A DNA stretch of 34,156 nt, taken from contig JAFRRR010000074.1 of NCBI GenBank assembly GCA_017428035.1, forward strand, positions 1 to 34,156. Reading direction: 5' to 3'. Positions 1-6,970 of this stretch are shown in pieces. The translations under genes were made by a program, and so were the position numbers. This stretch comes from Bacteroidales bacterium. Its GTDB lineage: Bacteria > Bacteroidota > Bacteroidia > Bacteroidales > UBA932. Below the pieces are notes generated by a model. It searched no databases. It saw only the letters and a program-made list of their open reading frames with translations, and had not been told where the DNA came from. Numbering within the stretch: the first letter of the stretch is position 1; every line of letters begins with the position of its first letter.

Positions 1-136
1 AATAGTTGAAACCCCGCTCCAGAAACAAATCGACCATTGCACACATCTGCTCTGTATCTACCCGGCCGCCTTTCATAGGAAGCCTCATACAGCCGAACCC
101 GAAGTTCTTTTTTATTTCAGGGAAAATGTTGTTCAT
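1..136 (-). CDS. Aldo/keto reductase, N-terminal fragment (runs off left edge)
   Basis: Reading leftward from an ATG at 136 gives about 45 residues starting MNNIFPEIKKNFGFGCMRLP, followed by MKGG, VDTEQ and a FLERGFNY segment. The G-x-G-x-MRLP start followed by a helix ending in a G-F-N-Y turn is typical of the first beta-alpha unit of aldo/keto reductases, including those Bacteroidales members that carry a C-terminal ferredoxin domain. The catalytic Asp, Tyr, Lys and His would lie outside the window, so activity and subclass cannot be judged. It is divergent from the M13 peptidase gene. A weak minus-strand -7-like box (TATCTTTA, 162 down to 155) lies about 20 bases upstream of the start codon. 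Confidence 0.7.
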   Translation of the reverse strand, partial: MNNIFPEIKKNFGFGCMRLPMKGGRVDTEQMCAMVDLFLERGFNY

Positions 137-184
137 TTCTTCTTTTTGTTTAGGTAAAGATAGCAATAATCAATTGATTATGGC

Positions 185-192
185 TATATTTG
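185..192 (+). promoter_or_regulatory. Bacteroidetes -7 promoter element for the M13 peptidase gene
   Basis: TATATTTG, followed by C, matches the TAnnTTTG -7 consensus of the Bacteroidetes primary sigma factor. It would start transcription near 196-199 and leave a leader of roughly 35 bases before the ATG at 232. No convincing TTTG -33 box is seen at the usual distance. Confidence 0.5.
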
Positions 193-231
193 CGGCCCCA
201 AAAGTAAAATTGGTACAATTAAAATACAGCA

Positions 232-2247
232 ATGAAAAAGATTTTTTTGATAATGATGGCTTCTATGGCAATCGTTTCTTGCGCTCCCAAGGGCGAGAAG
301 GCCCCCGCGCTGGATCTTTCCAATCTTGACACTACTGTCAGCCCCAAGGTGGACTTTTACAAGTATGCAACCGGCGGCTGGCAGGTAAAGAACCCTCTGC
401 GTCCCGAATTCTCACGCTTCGGCTCTTTTGACGTTATTTCCGAGACCAACCAGAAGCAGCTCAACGAGCTGTTCGAGTCTATGGTGGATATGAAGGCCGC
501 CAAGGGCTCCGTGGACCAGAAGATCTCTGACCTCTACAAGATGGCTCTGGACTCCACTACCCGCAACGAGCTTGGCGCAAAGCCCATTATGGACGATATC
601 GCCCGCATTCAGGCAGTCACCACCAAAGACGAGCTCTGGCACCTTCTCTCCAAGATGAGTCTTGAGGGCACAGGCACCGGTTTCTACGGCAGCGGCGTAG
701 AGGCTGACCTCGCAAACAGCGATATGCAGGTGATTTACCTGGGCCAGGGCGGCCTTGGTATGGGCGATCGCGACTACTACCTCAAAGAAGAGAATGCAGC
801 TCTCAAAGAGGGTTATCAGCAGTTCCTGGTCAAGATTCTGAACCTCTGCGGCATTGAAAATGCAGAGGATATCGCAGCCAAGACTATGGAGGTAGAGAAC
901 AATATCGCCGAATACTCCTGGACCCGCGAGCAGAACCGCGATATGACCGCAATCTACAACCCTATGTCTTCCGAGCAGATTTTTGCCGCATATCCCAACC
1001 TCGGTTTCGCCATCGAGTGCGAAGAGCTGGGCATCCCCGCGCAGGAGAAGATTATTGTAGAGCAGCCCTCTTTCTTCGAGAACTTTGATAAATATATTGC
1101 TGGTGCAGACCTTGAGACTCTGAAGGCTTATGCCCTTGCACATCTGGTGAGCGGTTCCTGCGGCGCCCTGAGCGACGATTTCTACACTGCAAGCTGGGAG
1201 TTCTTCAGCCATCAGATGGCCGGCGCACAGGAGCAGAAACCCCGCTGGAAACGCGCAATGCAGGTGCCTAACGGCCTGCTGGGCGAGGCTGTGGGCAAGA
1301 TGTACGTAGAGCGCTACTTCCCCGAGTCTTCCAAGAAGAAAATGCTGGAACTTGTAGAGAACCTCCGAGCAGCCTTGAAAGAGCACATCGCCGCCCTGGA
1401 CTGGATGAGCGACAGCACCAAGGTCCGCGCTCAGGAGAAACTGGATGCTTTCACCGTAAAGATTGGCTATCCTGACAAATGGAAAGACTATTCAACACTG
1501 AACATCGACCCTGAGCTGACCTATTATGAGAACCTGAAGAATGCCAGCGCCTGGTATATGAAAGACAACCTGTCCAAGCTGGGCAAACCCACCGACAAGA
1601 CCGAGTGGGGTATGACTCCTCAGACCGTAAATGCATACTATAACCCCACCACCAACGAGATCTGCTTCCCCGCAGGTATCCTGCAGAAGCCTTTCTTCGA
1701 TCCCGATGCAGACGCTCCCGTGAACTATGGCGGTATCGGTGTGGTTATCGGCCACGAGATGTCCCACGGTTTTGACGACCAGGGCTCTATGTTCGACGCC
1801 AACGGCAATATGGCCAACTGGTGGACTGCAGAAGACAAGGAGAAGTTTGACGCCAAGGGCGATATCCTTGTTAAGCAGTTCGATGCAGTTGAGGTGCTCC
1901 CTGGCGTACACGCCAACGGCCGTTTCACTCTGGGCGAGAACATCGGCGACCACGGCGGACTCTCCATTTCATATTCCGCAATGCAGAATGCCCTCAAGGC
2001 TCATCCGCAGGGACTGATAGACGGCCTGACTCCCGATCAGCGCTTCTATCTATCCTATGCAACCGTATGGGCACAGAACATCACCGACCAAGAGAAGGCC
2101 CGCCTGACCAATATGGACCCTCACTCCCTGGCAGAGAACCGCGTGAATGTGTCACTGCGCAACTTCCAGACCTTCTTCGATGCATTCGACATCAAGGAGG
2201 GTGACCCTATGTTCCGTCCCGAAGAGGAACGCGTACACATCTGGTAA
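232..2247 (+). CDS. M13 family (neprilysin/PepO-like) zinc metallopeptidase, lipoprotein
   Basis: A 671-residue protein, close to the family's usual length. The N-terminus is a lipoprotein signal (MKKIFLIMMASMAIVSC, lipid Cys17), so it should be anchored in the outer or inner membrane facing the periplasm or surface. The M13 zinc site is complete: HEMSH at residues 508-512, with E569 and D573 in the G-E-N-I-G-D-H motif. The substrate-binding N-A-Y-Y-N-P segment is at 467-472, and the protein ends in the short aromatic tail VHIW. M13 enzymes cleave oligopeptides on the amino side of hydrophobic residues. It is transcribed alone, from a -7 box at 185-192 to a hairpin terminator at 2267-2298. 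Together with the M16 and S46 peptidases nearby it suggests peptide use. Confidence 0.95.
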   Translation: MKKIFLIMMASMAIVSCAPKGEKAPALDLSNLDTTVSPKVDFYKYATGGWQVKNPLRPEFSRFGSFDVISETNQKQLNELFESMVDMKAAKGSVDQKISDLYKMALDSTTRNELGAKPIMDDIARIQAVTTKDELWHLLSKMSLEGTGTGFYGSGVEADLANSDMQVIYLGQGGLGMGDRDYYLKEENAALKEGYQQFLVKILNLCGIENAEDIAAKTMEVENNIAEYSWTREQNRDMTAIYNPMSSEQIFAAYPNLGFAIECEELGIPAQEKIIVEQPSFFENFDKYIAGADLETLKAYALAHLVSGSCGALSDDFYTASWEFFSHQMAGAQEQKPRWKRAMQVPNGLLGEAVGKMYVERYFPESSKKKMLELVENLRAALKEHIAALDWMSDSTKVRAQEKLDAFTVKIGYPDKWKDYSTLNIDPELTYYENLKNASAWYMKDNLSKLGKPTDKTEWGMTPQTVNAYYNPTTNEICFPAGILQKPFFDPDADAPVNYGGIGVVIGHEMSHGFDDQGSMFDANGNMANWWTAEDKEKFDAKGDILVKQFDAVEVLPGVHANGRFTLGENIGDHGGLSISYSAMQNALKAHPQGLIDGLTPDQRFYLSYATVWAQNITDQEKARLTNMDPHSLAENRVNVSLRNFQTFFDAFDIKEGDPMFRPEEERVHIW

Positions 2248-2266
2248 TCCAGATCTGTCCATATAC

Positions 2267-2298
2267 AAGAATGCCCGGCATCGCTGTCGGGCATTCTT
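2267..2298. terminator. Bidirectional hairpin terminator between convergent genes
   Basis: A perfect 11-bp inverted repeat (AAGAATGCCCG at 2267-2277, CGGGCATTCTT at 2288-2298) encloses a 10-base loop. The T-rich right flank (TTTGTTTATT) suits rightward termination of the M13 gene. The site also lies just downstream of the leftward lipoprotein gene ending at 2318. Confidence 0.75.
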
Positions 2299-2317
2299 TG
2301 TTTATTGTCGCACGGTG

Positions 2318-2866
2318 CTATTTCCCGTAGATGCTGTAGAATGATTCCAGCTCTTTCTTGAAATCGTCCAGATAGGGGGCGAGGGTGGAATCTTGCTGCA
2401 TCTGCCGCTCTATTGTGCCGTCGGCATATTTCTGACGCATATCTTTGATGTATTCCACGCACTGGGTCTTGGTGCTGTCCCAGTCGGCCACTTTCCACTG
2501 GCCGCCCTCCTTTACAAAGATGGCTTTGTGGGGGTCGGGGTCGCCCAGAATCTCCACGTCAGCCTCTATACGGCCTCCGTCGCGCTTGAAGTCCTTCACT
2601 GCAAACACCGGCTGTCCGTCGCCGTTGCCCGAGACAAAATAGAACAACCACTCGTTGTCGCCGATTTCGCCGTAGGCGCCGGTAGGGGCTTCAAAAGCCT
2701 CGGAGTAGGCATTGAAATAATCTTCTGTGAGATATTTTCTGGCTTCGACCTTGAGGCCGTGATCGGGAATAAACTTGCACAGCGCCTCCAGGTAGTGCTT
2801 GTCAACCTTGGGCGAGCAGGCAGAAACCATCAGAATGGCCGCTATGGCCGCAAACAATCGTTTCAT
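2318..2866 (-). CDS. Small lipoprotein of unknown function (NTF2/DUF3828-like appearance)
   Basis: 182 residues with a clear lipoprotein signal (MKRLFAAIAAILMVSAC, Cys17). The mature part has a helical start (HYLEALCKFI), a central block with G-x-G-D-G-x-P and VKDFKRDGG, then a strand pair ending FVKEGGQWKVADWDS. That pattern resembles the NTF2-like/DUF3828 class of periplasmic proteins, in which a strand with GxWK closes the sheet. This is a resemblance only, and I do not recognise a named family. It follows queF by two bases, so it is co-transcribed with yhhQ and queF, but nothing in the protein itself suggests a queuosine role. Confidence 0.75.
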   Translation of the reverse strand: MKRLFAAIAAILMVSACSPKVDKHYLEALCKFIPDHGLKVEARKYLTEDYFNAYSEAFEAPTGAYGEIGDNEWLFYFVSGNGDGQPVFAVKDFKRDGGRIEADVEILGDPDPHKAIFVKEGGQWKVADWDSTKTQCVEYIKDMRQKYADGTIERQMQQDSTLAPYLDDFKKELESFYSIYGK

Positions 2867-2868
2867 AA

Positions 2869-3327
2869 TTATTCTCTGGTAGCGAGCCGTTGTTCGGCCA
2901 GTTTTTCGTATTTGGTGCCGGGGCGGCCCCAGTTGGCGTAGGGGTAGATGCTGATGCCGCCGCGCGGGGTAAAGAAGCCGGTGACCTCAATGTAGCGGGG
3001 ATTCATCAGTTTGATGAGGTCCTTCATAATGATGTTGACGCAATCTTCGTGAAAGGCCCCCTCGTTGCGGAAGCTGAACAGGTAGAGTTTGAGACTCTTG
3101 CTCTCTACCATCTTGATGTCGGGGATGTAGCTGATGCGCATCTCGGCATAGTCGGGCTGGCCGGTGATGGGGCAAAGAGATGTGAATTCGGGGCAGTTGA
3201 AACGGACCCAGTAGTCACCTTCGGGGTGCTGGTTCTCAAAGGCCTCCAGCACTTCAGGGGCGTATGAATCGGCATATTTGGTCTTGCGGCCAAGCGACTG
3301 CAGACCTTCTTCCTTACGATCTTTCAT
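2869..3327 (-). CDS. queF: NADPH-dependent 7-cyano-7-deazaguanine (preQ0) reductase, QueF
   Basis: QueF reduces the nitrile of preQ0 to preQ1 with NADPH in the queuosine tRNA pathway, in the cytosol. The 152-residue length fits the short unimodular (YkvM-type) class. The T-fold signature is intact: nucleophile Cys52 in F-T-S-L-C-P, the general acid Asp59 in Q-P-D-Y-A-E, the QueF motif E-S-K-S-L-K-L-Y at 75-82, and H93-E94 for base binding. It sits two bases after the transporter gene yhhQ and two before a lipoprotein gene. The yhhQ-queF pairing is a common arrangement for precursor uptake followed by reduction. Confidence 0.96.
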   Translation of the reverse strand: MKDRKEEGLQSLGRKTKYADSYAPEVLEAFENQHPEGDYWVRFNCPEFTSLCPITGQPDYAEMRISYIPDIKMVESKSLKLYLFSFRNEGAFHEDCVNIIMKDLIKLMNPRYIEVTGFFTPRGGISIYPYANWGRPGTKYEKLAEQRLATRE

Positions 3328-3329
3328 AT

Positions 3330-4013
3330 CTATTCTATATCTTTGATTTTAAACGGATTGTAGTCCACGCCACGGTCGTAGACATCCACGCCCTCCGACT
3401 TTTTGGTGCGGCGCACCACCCAGCTTGTCACGGGCAGGATAAGGATCTCGTACATCACCTTGAAAGTGACCTGGGCTATGAGCATACCCGCCAGCACCTT
3501 GGCCGGGGTGCCGATAAAGGCGATGGGGATGAAGATGAGCGAGTCCAGAAGGTCTCCGGCAATGGACGAAACAATGGCGCGCAGCCAGAAGAAGCGGCCG
3601 CTGGAGGCTATCTTCATCTTGCTCATTACAAGGGCGTTGAGGGTGGACCCTGCCAGGAATGCCAGCATTGAGGCAGCAGTGACCCTGGGCGCCATATTGA
3701 ACATATAGTTAAAGTGTTCGCCGCCGTCCCAGAACGATGCGGCCGGCAGCCATACCACCAGCTGCCCCACCAGCACAACAAAGATATTGGCGGCAAAGGC
3801 CAGCCATATCACAAAGCGGGCCCTGCGAAAGCCCCAGACCTCTGCGATGCAGTCGTTCAGGATGTAGGAGATGGGAAAGATAATCACCGCTCCGGGGAGG
3901 TTGATATTCCATCCCAGGTGAAACACTTTGGTTGCGAAAAGATTGGAGGAAATGAGGCAGACGACCAGCGCCAATGCCATCAACAAGAAGTTTGTCGAGA
4001 ATTTTTCTTTCAT
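3330..4013 (-). CDS. yhhQ: YhhQ/VUT-family queuosine precursor transporter
   Basis: A 227-residue membrane protein with about six hydrophobic segments and the family signature (PF02592): a first helix ending S-N-L-F-A-T-K, the segment [17 protein letters not shown], and a later polar helix in G-S-T-L-N-A-L-V and [10 protein letters not shown]. Family members import preQ0, preQ1 or related bases. Its job is supported by the next gene, queF, two bases downstream. The leader between the -7 box (4085 to 4078) and the ATG is about 60 bases and may hold a preQ1-type regulatory fold (see 4019-4046). It is divergent from the metallophosphoesterase gene. Confidence 0.93.
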   Translation of the reverse strand: MKEKFSTNFLLMALALVVCLISSNLFATKVFHLGWNINLPGAVIIFPISYILNDCIAEVWGFRRARFVIWLAFAANIFVVLVGQLVVWLPAASFWDGGEHFNYMFNMAPRVTAASMLAFLAGSTLNALVMSKMKIASSGRFFWLRAIVSSIAGDLLDSLIFIPIAFIGTPAKVLAGMLIAQVTFKVMYEILILPVTSWVVRRTKKSEGVDVYDRGVDYNPFKIKDIE

Positions 4014-4018
4014 AATTG

Positions 4019-4046
4019 CAGTTTTTATAGTGGTGCCTGTTACACT
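4019..4046 (-). promoter_or_regulatory. Candidate preQ1-I-like riboswitch in the yhhQ-queF leader
   Basis: Read leftward, the leader contains AGTG (4046-4043), a 10-base loop TAACAGGCAC, CACT (4032-4029), then ATAAAAACTG. AGTG pairs with CACT. The CAG in the loop (4039-4037) can pair with the CTG after the A-run (4021-4019), giving an H-type pseudoknot with an A-rich third strand, which is the shape of preQ1-I aptamers. An alternative stem, GGTGgCCTG (4060-4052) with CAGGCACC (4039-4032), would exclude it, as in a switch. The stem is only 4 bp and the conserved GGTTC is missing, so this remains a candidate resting largely on its position before queuosine genes. Confidence 0.35.
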
Positions 4047-4077
4047 TGATGCAGGCCACCGTGGCCCGATCTCGCCG

Positions 4078-4085
4078 CAAAGATA
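4078..4085 (-). promoter_or_regulatory. -7 promoter element for yhhQ-queF operon
   Basis: Read leftward this is TATCTTTG followed by C, matching TAnnTTTG. It would start the operon near 4071-4074 and give a leader of about 60 bases. No good -33 box is seen. It lies back to back with the rightward -7 box at 4097-4104. Confidence 0.45.
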
Positions 4086-4096
4086 ATAATTATGCC

Positions 4097-4104
4097 TATA
4101 TTTG
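4097..4104 (+). promoter_or_regulatory. -7 promoter element for the metallophosphoesterase gene (leaderless)
   Basis: TATATTTG followed by C, the same box as at 185 and 26983. The predicted transcription start (about 4108-4111) coincides with the first ATG of the gene at 4111. This implies a leaderless or nearly leaderless mRNA and rules out the TTG at 4102, which lies inside the box. Confidence 0.5.
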
Positions 4105-4110
4105 CACCCT

Positions 4111-5205
4111 ATGACTTTGGTAATTGTACTTGCCGGCCTGTTTTACGTGGCCTGGCGCATATATACCATACTCCCGTTTAAAAAGTGGGTCAAGGTGGCC
4201 GTGCTGTCGGTGTACGGCTTTGCCCTGGTGAGTTTTCTGCTCACCAGCTTCGGGGTCATAGACCATCTCCCTATGCCGCTGGCCAGCTTTTTATATGTGC
4301 TGGGCAACAGCTGGCTGATTTTTGTGGTGTATGCCATCATCATCTTTGCGGTGATGGATGTGCTGCGGCTTATGCGCCTGCTGCCGGGCAAAGCCCTCAA
4401 AAGTAACATTGTCTCCAGCGCAGTGGTGTTTGGCATCATTGCCGTGCTTCTGACCTACGGCGCCATTCACTATTGCCACAAATACCGCGAGGAGATGACG
4501 ATAGCCTCTGCCAAGATTGATGCGCCAGTGAAGATAGTGCTGGCCAGCGACTTGCACGCCGGCTACCACAACCGGCACCGCGAGATTGCCCGCTGGGTGG
4601 ATATGATAAACGCAGAGCAGCCCGACCTGGTGCTGTTGGGCGGCGACCTGGTGGACCACAGCCTGCGGGCGGTGACGGCCGACCACGATGCCAGCCGGCT
4701 GAAAAAGCTTCAGGCGCCGGTATATTCCTGCCTGGGCAATCACGAGTATTACGCCGGGGTAGAGGATGCCGCCAAATTCTATGAAACCGCCGGCATCACG
4801 CTGCTTAAAGATTCTCTGGCAACGGCCTGCGGCATTTGCATAATAGGCCGTGACGACGCCAGTAACAAAGAGCGCAAGGCGCTTTACAAGCTTATGAAAA
4901 AGGCTCCCAGGGGCCAGTTCACGCTGTTGCTGGACCATCAGCCCAAAGACCTGCTTGAGGCGCAGCTTGAGAAGGTAGACTTCCAGTTCAGCGGACACAC
5001 CCACAGCGGCCAGATATGGCCCTTGAACTGGATAGAGAAGGTGACGTTTGAACACTCATACGGCCCTCTGGTCAAGGGCCGTACGCAATATTATGTCACT
5101 TCCGGACTGGGTATCTGGGGCGGCAGGTTCCGCATAGGGACCCGCAGCGAATATCTGGTGCTGAATCTGGTGCCGGAAACCCCTGACTCTACTCCTCAAA
5201 AGTAA
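4111..5205 (+). CDS. Membrane-anchored calcineurin-like metallophosphoesterase
   Basis: About 364 residues. The first ~130 residues hold four hydrophobic segments, followed by a catalytic domain with every metallophosphoesterase block in order: S-D-L-H-A-G, G-G-D-L-V-D, G-N-H-E-Y-Y, D-H-Q-P, and G-H-T-H-S-G-Q-I-W-P, then the C-terminal SGLGIWGGRFRIG block. This architecture (TM region plus YaeI/LpxG-like catalytic domain) occurs in enzymes acting on lipid-linked phosphodiesters such as UDP-diacylglucosamine, and in others of unknown substrate; the substrate here is not determinable. I start it at ATG 4111 because the upstream TTG overlaps the promoter. Its last 17 bases overlap the end of the convergent esterase gene. 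Confidence 0.9.
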   Translation: MTLVIVLAGLFYVAWRIYTILPFKKWVKVAVLSVYGFALVSFLLTSFGVIDHLPMPLASFLYVLGNSWLIFVVYAIIIFAVMDVLRLMRLLPGKALKSNIVSSAVVFGIIAVLLTYGAIHYCHKYREEMTIASAKIDAPVKIVLASDLHAGYHNRHREIARWVDMINAEQPDLVLLGGDLVDHSLRAVTADHDASRLKKLQAPVYSCLGNHEYYAGVEDAAKFYETAGITLLKDSLATACGICIIGRDDASNKERKALYKLMKKAPRGQFTLLLDHQPKDLLEAQLEKVDFQFSGHTHSGQIWPLNWIEKVTFEHSYGPLVKGRTQYYVTSGLGIWGGRFRIGTRSEYLVLNLVPETPDSTPQK

Positions 5206-6967
5206 CCCTGCTGCGGATATACTCTGCAATGCGGTCCAGGAAGTTGTAGCTGCCTGTGCCGGGGCTGGCGGGCTGCTGGAAGCAGTGGTCGCGCAGAGCC
5301 AGAGTGTGCAGTTCGCACTGGATGCCCATCGCCCTCATCTTCTCCCAAAGTCTCACTGAGTTCATCGACGATACGCCGTCGGCGTCGCCGTGAATCAGGA
5401 ACATAGGGCAGGTGGCCTTGTCAAAGTTGAATTCGGGATGGAAAGCGACATCGTCTCCGCAGCCGTTGCTGCCGGAGTTGTAGCCCTCTTCATCGTCGTC
5501 GTCCAGCAGGTAGGCGGGATAGATGCCGATGCCCCACTGCACGCTGCAGGAGATGTTGTCCAAATCGTCTATAGGCAGATAGGCGTGCTGGAGTGAACTG
5601 GTTACGCCCATCACTGTCAGATGGCCGCCGGCCGAGCAGCCCATAATGCCTATCTGATTGGGGTCGAGGCCATATTCAGCAGCCTTGCTGCGCACAATGC
5701 GGATGGCTCGCTGCAGATCCTGCCAGGCAGAGATATGCTTGGGCATCCCGTTAGGACGGGGAGTGCGGTAGCGCATCGTAACCACGGTCATACCCATATC
5801 GTTAAGATATCTCCTGGCGGGGGCTACTTCAAAACCGTCGGGATTGTTGCCCATATAGCTGCCGCCGGAATAAATTATCTGTATCGCCTTGGTCTTTAGA
5901 TTCTTGGGGAAGTGCCACTCTATGTAAGGCTCGCCCTGGTTTTCTTGGGGGAAAGGCATCTTGCCTTCCGGCCACACCGGCTCCTTGATATAGCGGACGC
6001 GGGCTGTGTCGCTGGCAAAGCGGTCCATAAGCGAAACTTCGGGCTCCACAGGTCCCAGGATGCCCAGCTGTTGCAGGAATTCATAGGTGCGCTCGGCTCC
6101 AAGTACCATATGGGGCTTGTCGGGATAGATGTGCAGCTCTGCGGGAATGCCCATCTTGTGCAGCTGCTTGTAAATCAGCGTGGAGCCGTTGGGAGAGTAG
6201 GGGTCTGCACCGCCGTGCTGCATAGAGATCGGGCAGGTCTTCTCGTCAAACTTGAACACCTTGCTCAGCTCTACGCCGGCTCCATAGCCGTCAAAGATGG
6301 CAGCAGTGCCGGTCTCGCCGTCGGTGGTGACGTAGGCGGGAGAGTTGGCGATGGCCCAGTTGAGGTGGCAGTCTATGTCATCAATTTCGTCTATTCTTTC
6401 GTAGGCTTCAGTCTGGCTGCTGGTGGCAATCAAAAGCAGCATATGGCTGCCGGCCGACATCCCAATGGCGCCGATTTTCTCCGGGTCGAAACCGCGCTTT
6501 GCAGCCTGGCTGCGGACCAGACGGATGCCGCGCTGGCCGTCCTCCCAGGCGCTCTGGTATATCGGAAGCCCTTCCGGACGCGGAGTGCGGTACACTAGAT
6601 TGACGCACACGAAACCAAGTTCGGTGAAATGTTCCCGCCAGCTCTTGATGTGTTGAATATCACAGCAGGTCTCATAACCGCCACCTGAAATCAGCACCAT
6701 ACAGCCGCCGTTGCGCTTCTCGGGGGCAGGGGCGGGGAACCACTCCAGGTAGGGCTCGCGGTGGGTGTCGGCTTTGAAATCGGGCTTAAAAAGCTCGTCG
6801 GTCATAGTTGCCACCTGGTGCGGCTGCGCATCGGGCATCTTGCCCTTGGGCCAGATGTATTCCCTTTCCCAGGGCGATTTGTTAATCTTCTTGGAGACTT
6901 TGCGGGTGCCGCCGAATGCGACGGTGACGCAGAGCAGCAACGTTACGACAAACAGTAATCTTTTCAT
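5189..6967 (-). CDS. Secreted tandem alpha/beta-hydrolase (two BD-FAE-like esterase domains)
   Basis: 592 residues: a signal peptide (1-20, cut after V-A-F-G), then two homologous alpha/beta-hydrolase domains. Domain 1 (about 35-300) has the oxyanion strand V-L-I-S-G-G-G-Y, nucleophile Ser171 in G-M-S-A-G-S-H, Asp255 in H-G-G-A-D, and His286 in K-P-H-M. Domain 2 (about 325-590) repeats these with S-G-G-S-Y, Ser445 in G-C-S-A-G-G-H, Asp530 in H-G-D-A-D, and His561 in R-D-H-C. The repeats also share Y-R-T-P-R-P and S-A-W-x-D-x-Q-R. Both triads look intact. Relatives of the BD-FAE/acetyl-xylan esterase type remove acyl groups from glycans. It is the last gene of the five-gene leftward operon, three bases after the M16 gene. 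Confidence 0.92.
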   Translation of the reverse strand: MKRLLFVVTLLLCVTVAFGGTRKVSKKINKSPWEREYIWPKGKMPDAQPHQVATMTDELFKPDFKADTHREPYLEWFPAPAPEKRNGGCMVLISGGGYETCCDIQHIKSWREHFTELGFVCVNLVYRTPRPEGLPIYQSAWEDGQRGIRLVRSQAAKRGFDPEKIGAIGMSAGSHMLLLIATSSQTEAYERIDEIDDIDCHLNWAIANSPAYVTTDGETGTAAIFDGYGAGVELSKVFKFDEKTCPISMQHGGADPYSPNGSTLIYKQLHKMGIPAELHIYPDKPHMVLGAERTYEFLQQLGILGPVEPEVSLMDRFASDTARVRYIKEPVWPEGKMPFPQENQGEPYIEWHFPKNLKTKAIQIIYSGGSYMGNNPDGFEVAPARRYLNDMGMTVVTMRYRTPRPNGMPKHISAWQDLQRAIRIVRSKAAEYGLDPNQIGIMGCSAGGHLTVMGVTSSLQHAYLPIDDLDNISCSVQWGIGIYPAYLLDDDDEEGYNSGSNGCGDDVAFHPEFNFDKATCPMFLIHGDADGVSSMNSVRLWEKMRAMGIQCELHTLALRDHCFQQPASPGTGSYNFLDRIAEYIRSRVTFEE

Positions 6968-6970
6968 ATC

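Noticed and set aside
6-329. Open frame on plus strand across the left edge
   Set aside because: It covers the minus-strand aldo/keto reductase start, the promoter region and the M13 signal peptide out of frame; the translation shows no family features.
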